A stretch of DNA of 64,000 bases from Nitratiruptor sp. SB155-2 (GCF_000010325.1 NC_009662.1:1632501-1696500), one strand, 5' to 3'; counted from the stretch's first letter, positions 1-11,457 are shown. Numbers and translations: made by a program. Notes: generated by a model not told the origin, from the sequence alone.

Positions 1-57
1 AGAATGAAAACTGGCATTTTGATTATAAACAACAATTGTTAATTAATTGTAAATAAC

Positions 58-288
58 TCAATTTTTATTGCATTTAACAAGTTCGATATTTTTAATACTT
101 TCCAATCTTCCTATTATTTTATTGAGTTCTTCAATGTTTTCTTGACACTCTTGTTGCAGTTTTTCACGTTTTTCTTTGACTATTGCAATCTGTTTTTCAA
201 TATCTTCAATGGAAATTTTGCAGTTTTTTGCTGCCTCTTCCTCTTTTTGAAGTACCCACTCCGTCATCTTTTTTAAAAACTCCAACAT
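58..288 (-). CDS. Small coiled-coil protein, unknown function
   Basis: This 76-residue protein is rich in Glu, Lys and Gln and should form one long helix or coiled coil over about residues 10-65. It has no signal peptide or membrane segment. The ATG at 288 overlaps the carA stop codon (TGA 290-288), and an AAGGA element lies 7 nt upstream, so translation is probably coupled to carA. A GTG just before it (291) is too close to that ribosome site. It is the last gene of the minus-strand operon that begins at 5200. I do not recognise the family. Positions 1-57 to its left are AT-rich and hold nothing I can identify. Confidence 0.6.
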   Translation of the reverse strand: MLEFLKKMTEWVLQKEEEAAKNCKISIEDIEKQIAIVKEKREKLQQECQENIEELNKIIGRLESIKNIELVKCNKN

Positions 289-1427
289 CACTTTTTCCTT
301 TCTTGTAAAATAAGTCTTGTAAACTCTTCAAATATATATGCACTCTCATGTGGCCCGGGACTCGCTTCTGGATGGTGCTGTACACTGAAAATCGGCTCAT
401 CCTTATACTTAATCCCTTCGATGGTACCATCAAAGAGGTTTTTGTGCGTTACTTCTGCAACGGTCTCGATGCCGACTGGAACATTGTAGTTGTGGTTTTG
501 CGCGGTAATCTCTACACGTTTTGTCTTTTCGTTGCGTACTGGATGGTTCCCTCCATGATGACCGAACTTGAGTTTATAGGTAGGATAGCCATGGGCGATG
601 GAAAGGAGCTGATGCCCAAGGCAGATACCAAACATCGGAATTTTTGCATCAATCAATTTTTGGATTTTCTCATGCACTTCTTCCAGGATGAGTGGATCTC
701 CAGGCCCATTGGAAAGAAATACACCATCAATTTTCCCCTCGTTGTACTCCTCTATAATCTCTTGTGGATCAAAAGTATGGGGAAGCACATGGGTCTCTAA
801 GCCCGCCTCCACAAGATGATTCAAGATATTTCTTTTCACACCAAAGTCGAGCACATAGATTTTTGCTTTTGGTTCGGGAGCCGGTTTGTAGCAAAAAGCT
901 TTCGCATCATACGTAGCATGTGTATGCTGATACGGCTCTTTTGTTGAAACCGCTTTGATATAGTCAATCTCTTCAATTCTTGGAGCTGCGGCCAAAAGTT
1001 TTGCAAGTTCTGCTTGATCCTCAATCTCCGTTGAAGCGATCATCATACATGCACCATTGTCTCGAACATGTTTCGTTAACGTCCTCGTATCGATATCACA
1101 AATCCCCATGACATCATACTCTTTCAAAAGCTCATCCAACGCTTTTTGCGCTCTGAAATTGGAGTATCTTTTTTGATATGATCTGACTATTATCCCTTTC
1201 GCCCAGGCTCTTTTGCTCTCCATGTCCTCTTCATTGACGCCTACATTGCCGATTTCTGGCATGGTGAAGGTGACGAATTGCCCTGCATAACTTGGATCGG
1301 TTACGATCTCCTGGTATCCCGTCATGGAAGTGTTAAATACTATCTCTCCTGTTTTCGTCCCTTCACTTCCAAAACTTTTTCCTTCCAAAAAAAGACCATT
1401 TTCAAGATAGATCCAAACCTTTTTCAT
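288..1427 (-). CDS. carA: Carbamoyl-phosphate synthase small (glutaminase) subunit
   Basis: CarA hydrolyses glutamine and passes ammonia to the large subunit CarB, making carbamoyl phosphate for pyrimidine and arginine synthesis in the cytoplasm. The 379 residues have the usual layout: an N-terminal CPSase domain (about 1-150) and a class I glutamine amidotransferase domain (about 190-375). The nucleophile is C269 in GICLGH, and the triad is completed by H352 and E354 in the QHHPEA motif. Length is normal for the family. The ATG at 1427 overlaps the DUF507 stop by 4 nt (ATGA). carB is not in this window. Confidence 0.97.
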   Translation of the reverse strand: MKKVWIYLENGLFLEGKSFGSEGTKTGEIVFNTSMTGYQEIVTDPSYAGQFVTFTMPEIGNVGVNEEDMESKRAWAKGIIVRSYQKRYSNFRAQKALDELLKEYDVMGICDIDTRTLTKHVRDNGACMMIASTEIEDQAELAKLLAAAPRIEEIDYIKAVSTKEPYQHTHATYDAKAFCYKPAPEPKAKIYVLDFGVKRNILNHLVEAGLETHVLPHTFDPQEIIEEYNEGKIDGVFLSNGPGDPLILEEVHEKIQKLIDAKIPMFGICLGHQLLSIAHGYPTYKLKFGHHGGNHPVRNEKTKRVEITAQNHNYNVPVGIETVAEVTHKNLFDGTIEGIKYKDEPIFSVQHHPEASPGPHESAYIFEEFTRLILQERKK

Positions 1428-1984
1428 ACAAGCATCCCCCGACGTTTCAGTTCATCTTCGAACATCTTCTTAAATACGAGTTCAAACTCTTCGCTACCTG
1501 GAATCAGTTTTCTTTTATAGTTGGCAATCTTTTCCAAAACGATATCTTCGATCTCGTCATATGTTTTAATGTAACTGGTGATGGCATCGTAGATCACATT
1601 TTTCACTTTGTTGTCAGGAACGGAATAGTTGATCAGATCCTCTTCGTACAGTTTTTTCAAAATCTGGTGGGCGATATCGTTATATTTATCTTCATAATTC
1701 AAAATCACACCATATTCGGGTGCCAATTTCTTTTTAATCATCCAAAAGAGCTGTTTTCTGTCGGCAAGCATCAAATCGGGATCCTCTTCTTCCTCTTTTG
1801 CTTCAATGAGTTCACGGACCCGTTCATCCAATGCAGCCTCTTTTTTCAGCTCCTCTTCCAATATCTCTTGAGCCACCCGCACAACCGGCTCCACGCCACT
1901 TGTAAAAGTGACGAAGCCGCTTTTTACTAAATCGATCGCAATTTTATTGGCCACATAAGGGGCGTGCGCCACACGTAATCTCAT
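1424..1984 (-). CDS. DUF507 family protein
   Basis: This 186-residue, highly charged, mostly helical protein matches the DUF507 family as I remember it; the family is typical of Campylobacterota and Aquificota and has no known function. The N-terminus, beginning MRLRVAHAPYVANKIA, is characteristic. A Glu/Asp-rich linker lies around residues 60-70. There is no signal peptide. A strong AAGGAGAAGGA ribosome site precedes the ATG at 1984. The gene lies 9 nt after purA and overlaps carA by 4 nt, an association I also remember in Campylobacter. Confidence 0.85.
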   Translation of the reverse strand: MRLRVAHAPYVANKIAIDLVKSGFVTFTSGVEPVVRVAQEILEEELKKEAALDERVRELIEAKEEEEDPDLMLADRKQLFWMIKKKLAPEYGVILNYEDKYNDIAHQILKKLYEEDLINYSVPDNKVKNVIYDAITSYIKTYDEIEDIVLEKIANYKRKLIPGSEEFELVFKKMFEDELKRRGMLV

Positions 1985-1993
1985 TCCTTCTCC

Positions 1994-4092
<2,099 letters not shown>

Positions 4093-4093
4093 A

Positions 4094-5200
4094 TCATTCC
4101 TCGAAATAGATTGTATTGAAAATTCTATTTGCTTCGCCTCTGTATTCGATCCTTCCAAGATCACTGAGGGCTTTTTCTACTGCATTGACGACCCATGCAG
4201 CCTCATTGGGTTCTATAATCCCCATGTGGTTGATTCGGAAAAGTTTTCCTTTGAGATGATCTTGACCTCCGGCTACCTGAACGCCATAGCGATTTTTCAA
4301 AATTTTTCGGATATCTTCTGCCTGTTCGTCATATACAGCGGTCATCGCATTGGCAGGTGATTTTGGATAGAGCTGTAAGCCAAGGGCTTCCATGGCAATC
4401 CGAGTAGCAGTTGCTCGTCTATCGGTCTGGTCGTATATCTCATCCATTCCGATCTCTTTTAGCATGATGGTAAGCATCTCTTTCAAACCTATGACCAAAG
4501 TTGTGGCCGCAGTATAAGCTGTCGTTCCTTCTCGTTGCTTTTTCAATTCGCTTGCAAGATTGAAATAAAATCCTGAACCTTTTCCAAGACGATTGATGGC
4601 ATCTTGACTTAGTCCCACCATTGCAAGACCAGGAGGCAGCATCAATGCTTTTTGACTCCCTGTAATCAAAGCGTCGATATTTTCTGTATTGATCGGTTCA
4701 ACACCTACAGCAGTGATTCCGTCTGCGATCACCACAATGTCTGGGTTGACGGCTTTTACGGCAGCAGCTATCTCTTCGACAGGATGCCTCAGACCTCCTG
4801 CGCTCTCACAAATTTGTATACATAAAGCATCGATATCTGGATTCGTTTCGATAGCCTCTAGAATATCGCTTTTTTGCGCTGGTGTATCCCACTCATACTT
4901 GAGTTCTACCACATCTTTTCCGAAAGCCTGTCCTATTTTAGTAAATCGCTCACCAAATTTACCCGCATTGACAACGAGCATCTTTTCTCGGCACAGATTC
5001 GTTACACACGCTTCCATAGCCCCAGTACCCGTAGAGGCTAACATGACAGCATCTTCCATATCCAAAAGGCTTTTTAACAAAGAGCGGGCCTCTTTGAAAA
5101 TAGCACTAAATTCTGGGGTTCGATGGTGCATAGTAGGCATTGCCATAACCTGGCGCACTCTTTCCAAAACAGGGGTTGGTCCAGGAGTAAAAAGTAACAT
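4094..5200 (-). CDS. Class V PLP-dependent aminotransferase
   Basis: This 368-residue fold-type I enzyme belongs to the alanine-glyoxylate/serine-pyruvate aminotransferase family. The N-terminal LLFTPGPTPV block is typical. K184 in ITGSQKALMLPPG is the expected Schiff-base lysine for PLP, and D160 in VIADGITAVG should bind the pyridine nitrogen. Campylobacterota homologues are annotated variously as serine-glyoxylate or phosphoserine aminotransferase, and the sequence alone does not settle the substrate. It is the first gene of the operon that continues through hisZ, purA and carA. An AAAGGAAAGAGG ribosome site precedes the ATG. Confidence 0.85.
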   Translation of the reverse strand: MLLFTPGPTPVLERVRQVMAMPTMHHRTPEFSAIFKEARSLLKSLLDMEDAVMLASTGTGAMEACVTNLCREKMLVVNAGKFGERFTKIGQAFGKDVVELKYEWDTPAQKSDILEAIETNPDIDALCIQICESAGGLRHPVEEIAAAVKAVNPDIVVIADGITAVGVEPINTENIDALITGSQKALMLPPGLAMVGLSQDAINRLGKGSGFYFNLASELKKQREGTTAYTAATTLVIGLKEMLTIMLKEIGMDEIYDQTDRRATATRIAMEALGLQLYPKSPANAMTAVYDEQAEDIRKILKNRYGVQVAGGQDHLKGKLFRINHMGIIEPNEAAWVVNAVEKALSDLGRIEYRGEANRIFNTIYFEE

Positions 5201-5238
5201 CCTCTTTCCTTTTATTTATGTAGCCGATATTAATGAAG

Positions 5239-5247
5239 AGTATATCA
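5239..5247 (-). promoter_or_regulatory. Extended -10 promoter of the aminotransferase-hisZ-purA-carA operon
   Basis: On the minus strand TGaTATACT gives an extended -10 box (TATACT 5244-5239), about 38 nt before the ATG at 5200. The -35 region is poor, which is common in Campylobacterota. No other promoter is apparent between here and carA. Confidence 0.45.
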
Positions 5248-5285
5248 AAAGAGGGTTTAGGAAGAGATTAATCGTAAGAAGAGAG

Positions 5286-5308
5286 GAAGAGGGCTAAAAC
5301 CCGTCTTC
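5286..5308 (-). terminator. Possible weak terminator after hsp20
   Basis: An imperfect hairpin (GAAGA/TCTTC outer stem, GGG/CCC inner stem, one bulged base) lies 3 nt beyond the hsp20 stop. There is no run of T after it on the minus strand, so termination would be weak; it may only stabilise the hsp20 transcript. Confidence 0.3.
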
Positions 5309-5310
5309 AC

Positions 5311-5748
5311 TTATTTGATTTCGATCTTTTTCGTATTCTCTTTTTGCTCAACTTTTGGAATAACGATAGTCAAAACACCATCTTCCACTTTTGCTTCGAT
5401 CTTATCTGGATCGGCATCTGCGGGAAGGGTAAATCTTCTTTCAAATTTTCCGAAGAAGCTCTCTACCCTTTTATACCCTTTATCCTCTTCCTCTTTTTTA
5501 AATTTTCGCTCACCACTCAATACTAAAAGGTTGTCTTTGACTTCAACATTGATATCCTCTTTTTTCACGCCTGGAAGATCCACTTCTACATAGTAAGCTT
5601 TGTCATCTTCTTTTTCATTCACAGCCGGCATCCAGATCGTCTCAGATTGAGTTGATGGAACCATATTTTTTTCAAGATCGAGCATAGTGGAAATTCTTTT
5701 TTCAATCTCTCTTAACTCTTTGAACGGGTCGAACATTACTGGTACCAT
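5311..5748 (-). CDS. Small heat shock protein, Hsp20/alpha-crystallin family
   Basis: This cytoplasmic holdase chaperone binds unfolding proteins without ATP. The 145 residues have a short N-terminal arm (MFDPFKELREIEKRI), an alpha-crystallin domain (about 40-135) with the conserved LPGVKKEDI and GVLTIVIPK strands, and a short tail. ATG 5748 is chosen because a perfect AAGGAGGTGAGC ribosome site precedes it; a GTG two codons earlier falls inside that site. The gene stands alone between a near-ideal sigma-70 promoter and a weak hairpin, so it is probably transcribed strongly by itself. Confidence 0.95.
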   Translation of the reverse strand: MVPVMFDPFKELREIEKRISTMLDLEKNMVPSTQSETIWMPAVNEKEDDKAYYVEVDLPGVKKEDINVEVKDNLLVLSGERKFKKEEEDKGYKRVESFFGKFERRFTLPADADPDKIEAKVEDGVLTIVIPKVEQKENTKKIEIK

Positions 5749-5773
5749 GCTCACCTCCTTTGTGTTTTTCGAA

Positions 5774-5802
5774 ATTATATCATTTTAGTCTATCTTTGTC
5801 AA
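5774..5802 (-). promoter_or_regulatory. Consensus sigma-70 promoter of hsp20
   Basis: On the minus strand TTGACA (5802-5797), a 17-nt spacer and TATAAT (5779-5774) match the consensus at all 12 positions. Transcription should start near 5767, giving a leader of about 20 nt. No HrcA (CIRCE) or HspR (HAIR) operator is visible around it. Confidence 0.85.
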
Positions 5803-5803
5803 G

Positions 5804-7639
5804 TTATCTATCAATCATTCTACCTATTTTCTTGTAAAGATCATAATAATACTCTACGAAACTTTTTATTTCCGGGTTTTTCGGTAGATAGGACTGTCCA
5901 TTCTTACTAATGTAGCGATCAAGAAAAGAGGCACTGTCCAGTTTTTTGAGATAGTGTTTGGCAAGCTCTTTATAGACTTGTTCATACCAAGATTTCCACG
6001 CTTCATAATTTGATTTATTGATCTGTATATGAAGTTTTGAGTCAAACCGAAAAATCTCTGTTTCAAAGAGAGCTTGTAAGTGGAGTAGCCCCTCTACGTA
6101 ATACGGGAGTACTTCCAAAACCTCCATCCAACCGATCAGTGAAACAGAGCGACTGATATGATCCAAAAGCAGTTCGTACCATAGATCCTCCGTTTCACAA
6201 CAAAAATAGGCCATTAATCCTCCGGAAGTGGCTTTGAACTCTTCTGTCAGTTTGAACATGCCGCTTGTATTCATCACCACTTCTGTATCTTCATCCATCC
6301 AAAGGATGTGTCCATATTCATGACCAATCGTCGTGATATCGTAGATTTTATGCCATTGCTCCTCTTGGTATAGAAGACCTCGAATGGCTTCAGCAAGCTC
6401 TTCTCCAAATACAACTTTACTTAAACGCATTTTCGGTTTTGCCTTTTGACTGGACAAAATCATATCTGGATAGGCAAAGATTTTCTTGCCAAACTCTTTG
6501 CTCACTACCTCATCGTTTGGAACAACCTGAGCGCTGAAAAGTCCATTGAACTCACTACCGTAAAAGAGCATGGGTCTGCCCACATAGAGTTGTACTCGTT
6601 TAATATTTCGGATGCATCTTTGGAAAATGGAAGGTGCTTCGATGCCTATATCCTTATAGACTTTTGTGAACATCCGTTCGATTTTTTCTGCGCGCTCTCC
6701 TACTGGATAATCGGGATTGGCAATGCGCACATCCCACTCCAGTGCCACAGCTTTTCTGTAGATATCTTCATAATACTCCAAAGGATGTCCAATCTGCAAA
6801 GGAGTCGTTATCTTCATCCACGCCCTGTCCACATCAGCCCAGGCTGGAACGAGTTTGTCCGGATCTGTTTGTTCTAGAGCTTTGTAAAGTGTTCGAAAAT
6901 AGTCAAGCCAAGCCTCTTTTTGATCAAAAAGCGTATCCTCTTTTTCCTTTAAATCATCAATGGCATCTGTTAACTTTTTGAGTACTTCATCCACCTCTTC
7001 TTTGAAGGCTTCCCTGTAAGAAAGTCGTTCAAAACGCCCATCCTCTCTCATCCGCAAAACAGAATAGCACCGATCAGCACACTCTCCATCATGCCCCTTA
7101 TCCAAAAGATCTTTTTGCAGCAACATCTCAAATATTTTGGCTTCGTCTCCTTCAAAAAGTCTATATAACTCCTCATTGATTCCGTATATGATTTGAGCCA
7201 TCCAGCTACTTTGCCAACTACTAAATGTCGTGCCGATATTGTGTGCATGTTTCAAAAGAGATCTATAAAAAGGGTCAAACAGTTCCTCTTTTTCAATCCA
7301 TTCAAGTAGCTCTTCAAAACGCTTGATATAAAATCGGCTTACCCAAAGAAAAGCTCTCTCTTTCATCTGAATCTGCTGCTCTTTATCATAAGATGCAATC
7401 ACTTGCAAAAATGCGTCTTCTCGTACATTGACGATGCGGTTTATTACAGCAAGAAGTGTTTCATCATTTTTTGGAAGTCCTACGAAGGATAAGAAATCAT
7501 CAATTAGGTTTTCATATCTTTTAAGACTCTCATCCATAGGAGCCTTATACGCTTTTAAAAGATCAAAAAATTTTTGGAGCTCTTGTTGCTGAATTTCCAG
7601 CTTGTTGTACAGCTTTTTCAGATCACTTTTTGCTTTCAT
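5804..7639 (-). CDS. ciaB: CiaB-like protein with M3-type zinc metallopeptidase motif
   Basis: The 611-residue protein carries an HEYGH zinc-peptidase motif (H440, E441, H444) in a gluzincin-like context, with a mostly helical sequence on both sides as in M3 oligopeptidases. Length and overall character agree with the Campylobacter 'invasion antigen B' family (about 610 residues), which is widespread in non-pathogenic Campylobacterota too. There is no signal peptide, so a cytoplasmic peptidase role is more likely here than host invasion. ATG 7639 follows a GAGGTGGGA ribosome site and overlaps the rdgB stop by 4 nt. The family name is from memory; the peptidase motif is directly visible. Confidence 0.7.
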
Positions 7640-8223
7640 TCCCACCTCTTCAAAATAATTTTCGCTAATTCGAGAGCTTTCGCTCTGTGGCTGATACTCT
7701 TTTTGATCTCCTCATCCAGCTCCCCCAATGTTTTATCGAAACCTTTCGGGATAAACATCGGATCATAGCCAAACCCTTTTTTTCCTCTTGCTTCATCGAT
7801 CACCTCACCCCACATCCATCCATGAACCGTATCTATGCCATATTTGGAGGCGATGGCGATAGCGGCCGTATAGTATGCAGGGGTTCGTTTGATCCCTTTT
7901 TCTTTGAGCCTGTTAATCAATTTATATAGATTCTCTTTGTCGCTGGCTCCAACACCTGCATACCTTGCAGAATATATTCCAGGCTCATCTCCTAAAATTG
8001 GTACCGTAATCCCACTGTCATCAGAGATCACCACAGCCTCTTTGTCGCCTAAAGCATCATAGATCGTTTTCGCTTTGATAATGGCATTTTCTTTGAAACT
8101 TTTCCCATCTTCTACAATTTCAAGATCACCCAGCAACTCTTTATATGGAATAACATCCATATGCATCATCTGCTCTATTTCTTTGATCTTTCCTTTATTT
8201 GAAGAGGCTAATATAACTTTCAT
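7636..8223 (-). CDS. rdgB: XTP/dITP diphosphatase (non-canonical purine NTP pyrophosphatase)
   Basis: RdgB hydrolyses dITP, XTP and ITP to monophosphates, keeping deaminated purines out of DNA and RNA. The 195 residues begin with the [11 protein letters not shown] nucleotide-binding block and contain ISDDSGI with the catalytic Asp, GIYSARYAG, and [10 protein letters not shown], all typical of the family. The C-terminal SHRAKAL motif binds the base and phosphate. It is translationally coupled to the downstream ciaB-like gene. It is divergent from the MFS gene, a pairing I recall from Campylobacter jejuni. Confidence 0.95.
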
Positions 8224-8291
8224 CTTATTCCTTTTTCAAGTTTTTTAGGACTACAATAAGGGTTGAAAAATTTTATCATAAAGGATTGTAA

Positions 8292-9626
8292 TTGAAAGCG
8301 ATCGTCAAAAAAGTATTGCCACTCAGTCTCATTGTGGCTTTACGGTTTTTTGGTCTCTTCATCGTTTTGGCGGTGCTCAGCCAGTATGCGTTGCAGCTCA
8401 AAGGGGGAACCGCATTTTTAGCCGGTGTTGCCGTAGGTGGGTATGCTTTTACACAAGCTCTCCTACAGGTACCATTTGGCGTCTTGAGTGACAAAATAGG
8501 GCGCAAGAAAACGATTCTTATTGGCCTGCTCCTTTTTGCTGCGGGTTCAGTTATCTGTGCCGTGGCAGATAACATCTATGTGCTTTTACTAGGTCGGTTC
8601 TTACAAGGTTCTGGTGCTATCGGAAGCGTTGTTACCGCGATGATCGCAGATTATGTCCGAGAAGATGAGCGAGCCCACGCTATGGCCGTTATGGGTATGG
8701 TGATCGCTATGAGTTTCGCTGCAGCGATGATCATAGGACCGATTATTGGAGGTCTTTATAGTGTGAAAGCCCTCTTTTGGCTCACTGCAATCTTAGCGAT
8801 CTTAGCCCTTGGCATTTTATTTACAGCCGTACCAGAGCCTCCAAAAATCGTTCACCACTATAGCGAAGAGGAAGCGAAGATCAAAGAGGTTTTCAAAGAT
8901 AAAGACTTGGTGCGAATGTACATCACTTTTTTGTTTCACTCTTCAACCATGGCAATCGCTTTTTTCATCATCCCGATCCTCATGAAACAAAAATTTGGTT
9001 TAGGTCCGGAACACTACTGGAAAGTCTACTTGCCTGCAGTCATCTTTGGTATCCTCTCCATGGGACCTGCGGCCGTATTTGGAGAAAAATATCACAAAGG
9101 GAAAGAGGTTTTTATCGTCTCTATCCTTTTTATTGCAGTGTCTTTCGCTCTCATGGGTTTTAGTAGTTCTTTTCTCCTTTTCACTATCGGAGCCGTCTTT
9201 TTCTTTATCGGGTTCAATATGTTTGAACCACTTTTACAAAGCTTTGTGAGCAAGTTTGCGCGAGTGCATCAAAAAGGGGCTGCTCTTGGCGTAGCAAACA
9301 CTTTCGCCTATATCGGTATCTTTCTTGGCGGTGCCATCGGAGGGTTATTGTATCAATACGGCCATGAAAAGGCGGTAGCAATCTTTGTTCTCATCGTATC
9401 AATGGTTTGGATCTACTGGATTGTGGGTATGAGAAATCCGGGAGTTCGGGCAAATCTCTTTCTAAATTTCGAGGAGTATGACAAAGAGAAGTTACCAGGT
9501 CTTAAAGTGATGGATGGCATCACCGATTTTTACATCAATGAAACAGAAAAGATCATCGTTGTGAAATATGATAAAGAGAAGTTAGATGAAGAGACCATTA
9601 AAGAATTTTTGAAAAAGGATCGATGA
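8292..9626 (+). CDS. MFS transporter, YajR-like, with C-terminal ferredoxin-fold domain
   Basis: This 444-residue major facilitator superfamily protein has about 12 membrane helices over residues 5-385. Motif A (GVLSDKIGRKK) lies between TM2 and TM3. The last 55 residues form a soluble beta-alpha-beta-beta-alpha-beta-like tail resembling the YAM/HMA domain of E. coli YajR but without the CxxC metal site. It is likely a proton-driven drug or metabolite exporter; the substrate is unknown. The start is a TTG at 8292, with AAGGA 6 nt upstream. In Campylobacter the gene next to rdgB is an efflux pump (CmeG), which fits. A strong terminator follows. Confidence 0.85.
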   Translation: MKAIVKKVLPLSLIVALRFFGLFIVLAVLSQYALQLKGGTAFLAGVAVGGYAFTQALLQVPFGVLSDKIGRKKTILIGLLLFAAGSVICAVADNIYVLLLGRFLQGSGAIGSVVTAMIADYVREDERAHAMAVMGMVIAMSFAAAMIIGPIIGGLYSVKALFWLTAILAILALGILFTAVPEPPKIVHHYSEEEAKIKEVFKDKDLVRMYITFLFHSSTMAIAFFIIPILMKQKFGLGPEHYWKVYLPAVIFGILSMGPAAVFGEKYHKGKEVFIVSILFIAVSFALMGFSSSFLLFTIGAVFFFIGFNMFEPLLQSFVSKFARVHQKGAALGVANTFAYIGIFLGGAIGGLLYQYGHEKAVAIFVLIVSMVWIYWIVGMRNPGVRANLFLNFEEYDKEKLPGLKVMDGITDFYINETEKIIVVKYDKEKLDEETIKEFLKKDR

Positions 9627-9633
9627 TCGGTTC

Positions 9634-9664
9634 GTAATCGAAGGAAATCCTTCGATTACTTTTT
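9634..9664 (+). terminator. Rho-independent terminator after the MFS gene
   Basis: A perfect 11-bp stem (GTAATCGAAGG / CCTTCGATTAC) with an AAAT loop is followed by TTTTT. It overlaps the stop codon of the convergent thioredoxin gene (9656). Confidence 0.9.
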
Positions 9665-10210
9665 GGAGGAGCCTTTTTTTGAAGGATTATAGAGCTTGTC
9701 TATAAATTTTTTCAGACTCTCCTCATTCGCCATTCCTAAATGGTAACCGTTATACGTTCCATTTTTATCGAAAAAAAGCATGAAAGGAATAGAACCTTGC
9801 CAATGGGTAAGTTGGGCCATAAAGCTGACAAAATTTCGATTCTCTTCGTTGGCCATGTAATCAACGATTGGATAATTGATGCCCATTTTGCGAAGCTCTT
9901 TGATATCATCCACCGTTAAAAGCTCTTGTACATGCAATCCGATGATTTGCAATTTTTCCTTTTTACCACTTTGCAATGTTCCCAAAATCGGAATTTCGGC
10001 ACGACATGGCGGACAATGTTTTCCAAAAAAATCGAGAATAATGACTTTTCCCGGATACTCTTTGACTTCGATACCTTCCGGTTTTACCCTGATGTGAATC
10101 TTTTTATTATCCACTGTTGTAAGGGTAAAATCTTTAAATGCAGCCTGTGGTGTCTGGGAAGCTGCAAAAAGCCAACATACACTCAATATCATCAAAAACA
10201 GTTTTCTCAC
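9656..10210 (-). CDS. TlpA/ResA-like periplasmic thioredoxin
   Basis: The 184-residue protein has an N-terminal signal sequence (about residues 1-17, hydrophobic) and a thioredoxin fold with an active-site CPPC (C66, C69) in the FFGKHCPPCRAEIP context. It is probably a periplasmic disulphide reductase, for example in cytochrome c maturation or repair of oxidised thiols. The usual cis-Pro is present in the GSIPFMLFFDKNG segment. Translation appears to begin at GTG 10210, with AGGAGA 5-6 nt upstream. It lies 10 nt downstream of moeA and is probably co-transcribed with it. Confidence 0.85.
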   Translation of the reverse strand: MRKLFLMILSVCWLFAASQTPQAAFKDFTLTTVDNKKIHIRVKPEGIEVKEYPGKVIILDFFGKHCPPCRAEIPILGTLQSGKKEKLQIIGLHVQELLTVDDIKELRKMGINYPIVDYMANEENRNFVSFMAQLTHWQGSIPFMLFFDKNGTYNGYHLGMANEESLKKFIDKLYNPSKKGSSKK

Positions 10211-10220
10211 ATTCTCTCCT

Positions 10221-11429
10221 TTATTTGTTGATGAGCCAAACGCGAACGCGCTCTCCTATCTCTTTGTCACTTTCATTAGGTGAAGTGATGACAAGACCTT
10301 TGTCGTGACCAAGCATGTTAGTCAAAATGGCACTACTGCCTATTTTATTCCCGGCAAAATCGACAAAAAACTCCCCATCTTCAATCCGAACGTTGCATGG
10401 AGTAAACTCTGTCTTTTTACTTCTTTTGATAAAGGGCTCTTTGAGGGTCGCATAGACGATTTTGGGTTGATATTCGCTTCCTTGCATACGATACAGTATC
10501 GGAAGGACATAGATTAAAAATGTCACGGTACTTGAAAAAGCAAATCCCGGAAGTGCAACAATGATTTTTTTCCCATTTTGAGCCACCATGACATGCTGAC
10601 CAGGTTTAATCACTACTCCTTTAAAGACGACATCAGCTCCCAGTTCCTCTCGTACCACATCTTTGACAAAATCGTAATCTCCGACACTCACCCCTCCGGT
10701 CGTCACAACGATATCGGCACTTTGCATAGCTTCCTGCATCGCTTCAGTGATGGAGTATTTGTCATCTTTGACAGCACCCAGCTGTATCGGTTCGCCCCCA
10801 TGGAGTTTTGTAATCGCTTCCAGTGTATAGTTGTTGGAACTTCTAAGTTGAGCGGAAGATGTCTGTGCTTGACCGATCTCCAGCACTTCGCTCCCCGTTG
10901 CCAAGATAGCTACTTTTGGTTTTTGATACACTTTTGGCATGACGATGTTAAGGCTTGCCATGACACCGATTTCGGCGAAACCGATTTTTGATCCCTTGCC
11001 GATCAGCTTTTCACCCTTTTTGTAATTCTCTCCAACGGGCCTAACACTGAATCCTTCGGACACTGGTTTGAGAATTTCTATATATTCGCCATCCACCTGC
11101 ACATTTTCTATTGGGATGAGTGTATCTGCACCTTCTGGCATCAAAGCGCCAGTAAATGTTTTTATTGCTTCACCCTTTCGTAATTCTCTTTTTGTATCGG
11201 CTCCGGCTGGATTTTCATCAACAATCTGTAAACGTTTTTTTGCTTGATCGGCTGCTTTTATCGCATAGCCATCCATTGCTGCTGTAGGGTACTCTGGATT
11301 ATTTTCCCGGGCAATGATATCTTGTGCAAGGATTCTATGCAGTGCATCGGTGACAAATCGTTTCTCTACACCAACTGGCTCTATATCAAGCGCTTTCAAT
11401 CGCTGCATCGACTCTTCAAAGCTGATCAT
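10221..11429 (-). CDS. moeA: Molybdopterin molybdenumtransferase
   Basis: MoeA inserts molybdate (or tungstate) into adenylated molybdopterin, the last step of molybdenum cofactor assembly. The 402 residues show the MoeA order: an N-terminal AMDGYAI block, the MoCF-like domain with TTGGVSVGDYDFVKDV, the LPGFAFSS segment, and a C-terminal domain IV. ATG 11429 follows AAAGGAGA; a frame extension to 11456 would pass through the promoter. Molybdoenzymes such as nitrate reductase or formate dehydrogenase would be the clients. moaD and moaE lie 3.5 kb away. Confidence 0.95.
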   Translation of the reverse strand: MISFEESMQRLKALDIEPVGVEKRFVTDALHRILAQDIIARENNPEYPTAAMDGYAIKAADQAKKRLQIVDENPAGADTKRELRKGEAIKTFTGALMPEGADTLIPIENVQVDGEYIEILKPVSEGFSVRPVGENYKKGEKLIGKGSKIGFAEIGVMASLNIVMPKVYQKPKVAILATGSEVLEIGQAQTSSAQLRSSNNYTLEAITKLHGGEPIQLGAVKDDKYSITEAMQEAMQSADIVVTTGGVSVGDYDFVKDVVREELGADVVFKGVVIKPGQHVMVAQNGKKIIVALPGFAFSSTVTFLIYVLPILYRMQGSEYQPKIVYATLKEPFIKRSKKTEFTPCNVRIEDGEFFVDFAGNKIGSSAILTNMLGHDKGLVITSPNESDKEIGERVRVWLINK

Positions 11430-11447
11430 CAATCTCCTTTTTGTGCT

Positions 11448-11457
11448 ATTATACAAT
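11448..11457. promoter_or_regulatory. Overlapping divergent -10 boxes for moeA and gdh
   Basis: On the minus strand TATAAT (11453-11448) serves moeA, with CTTAGG 17 nt upstream as a weak -35. On the plus strand TACAAT (11452-11457) is placed to serve the glutamate dehydrogenase gene, about 30 nt before its ATG. The two boxes share two bases, so RNA polymerase can probably open only one at a time. Confidence 0.45.

Noticed and set aside
4093-4164. Longer hisZ starting at 4164
   Set aside because: The extra 24 codons lie wholly within the aminotransferase gene and match nothing in the family.
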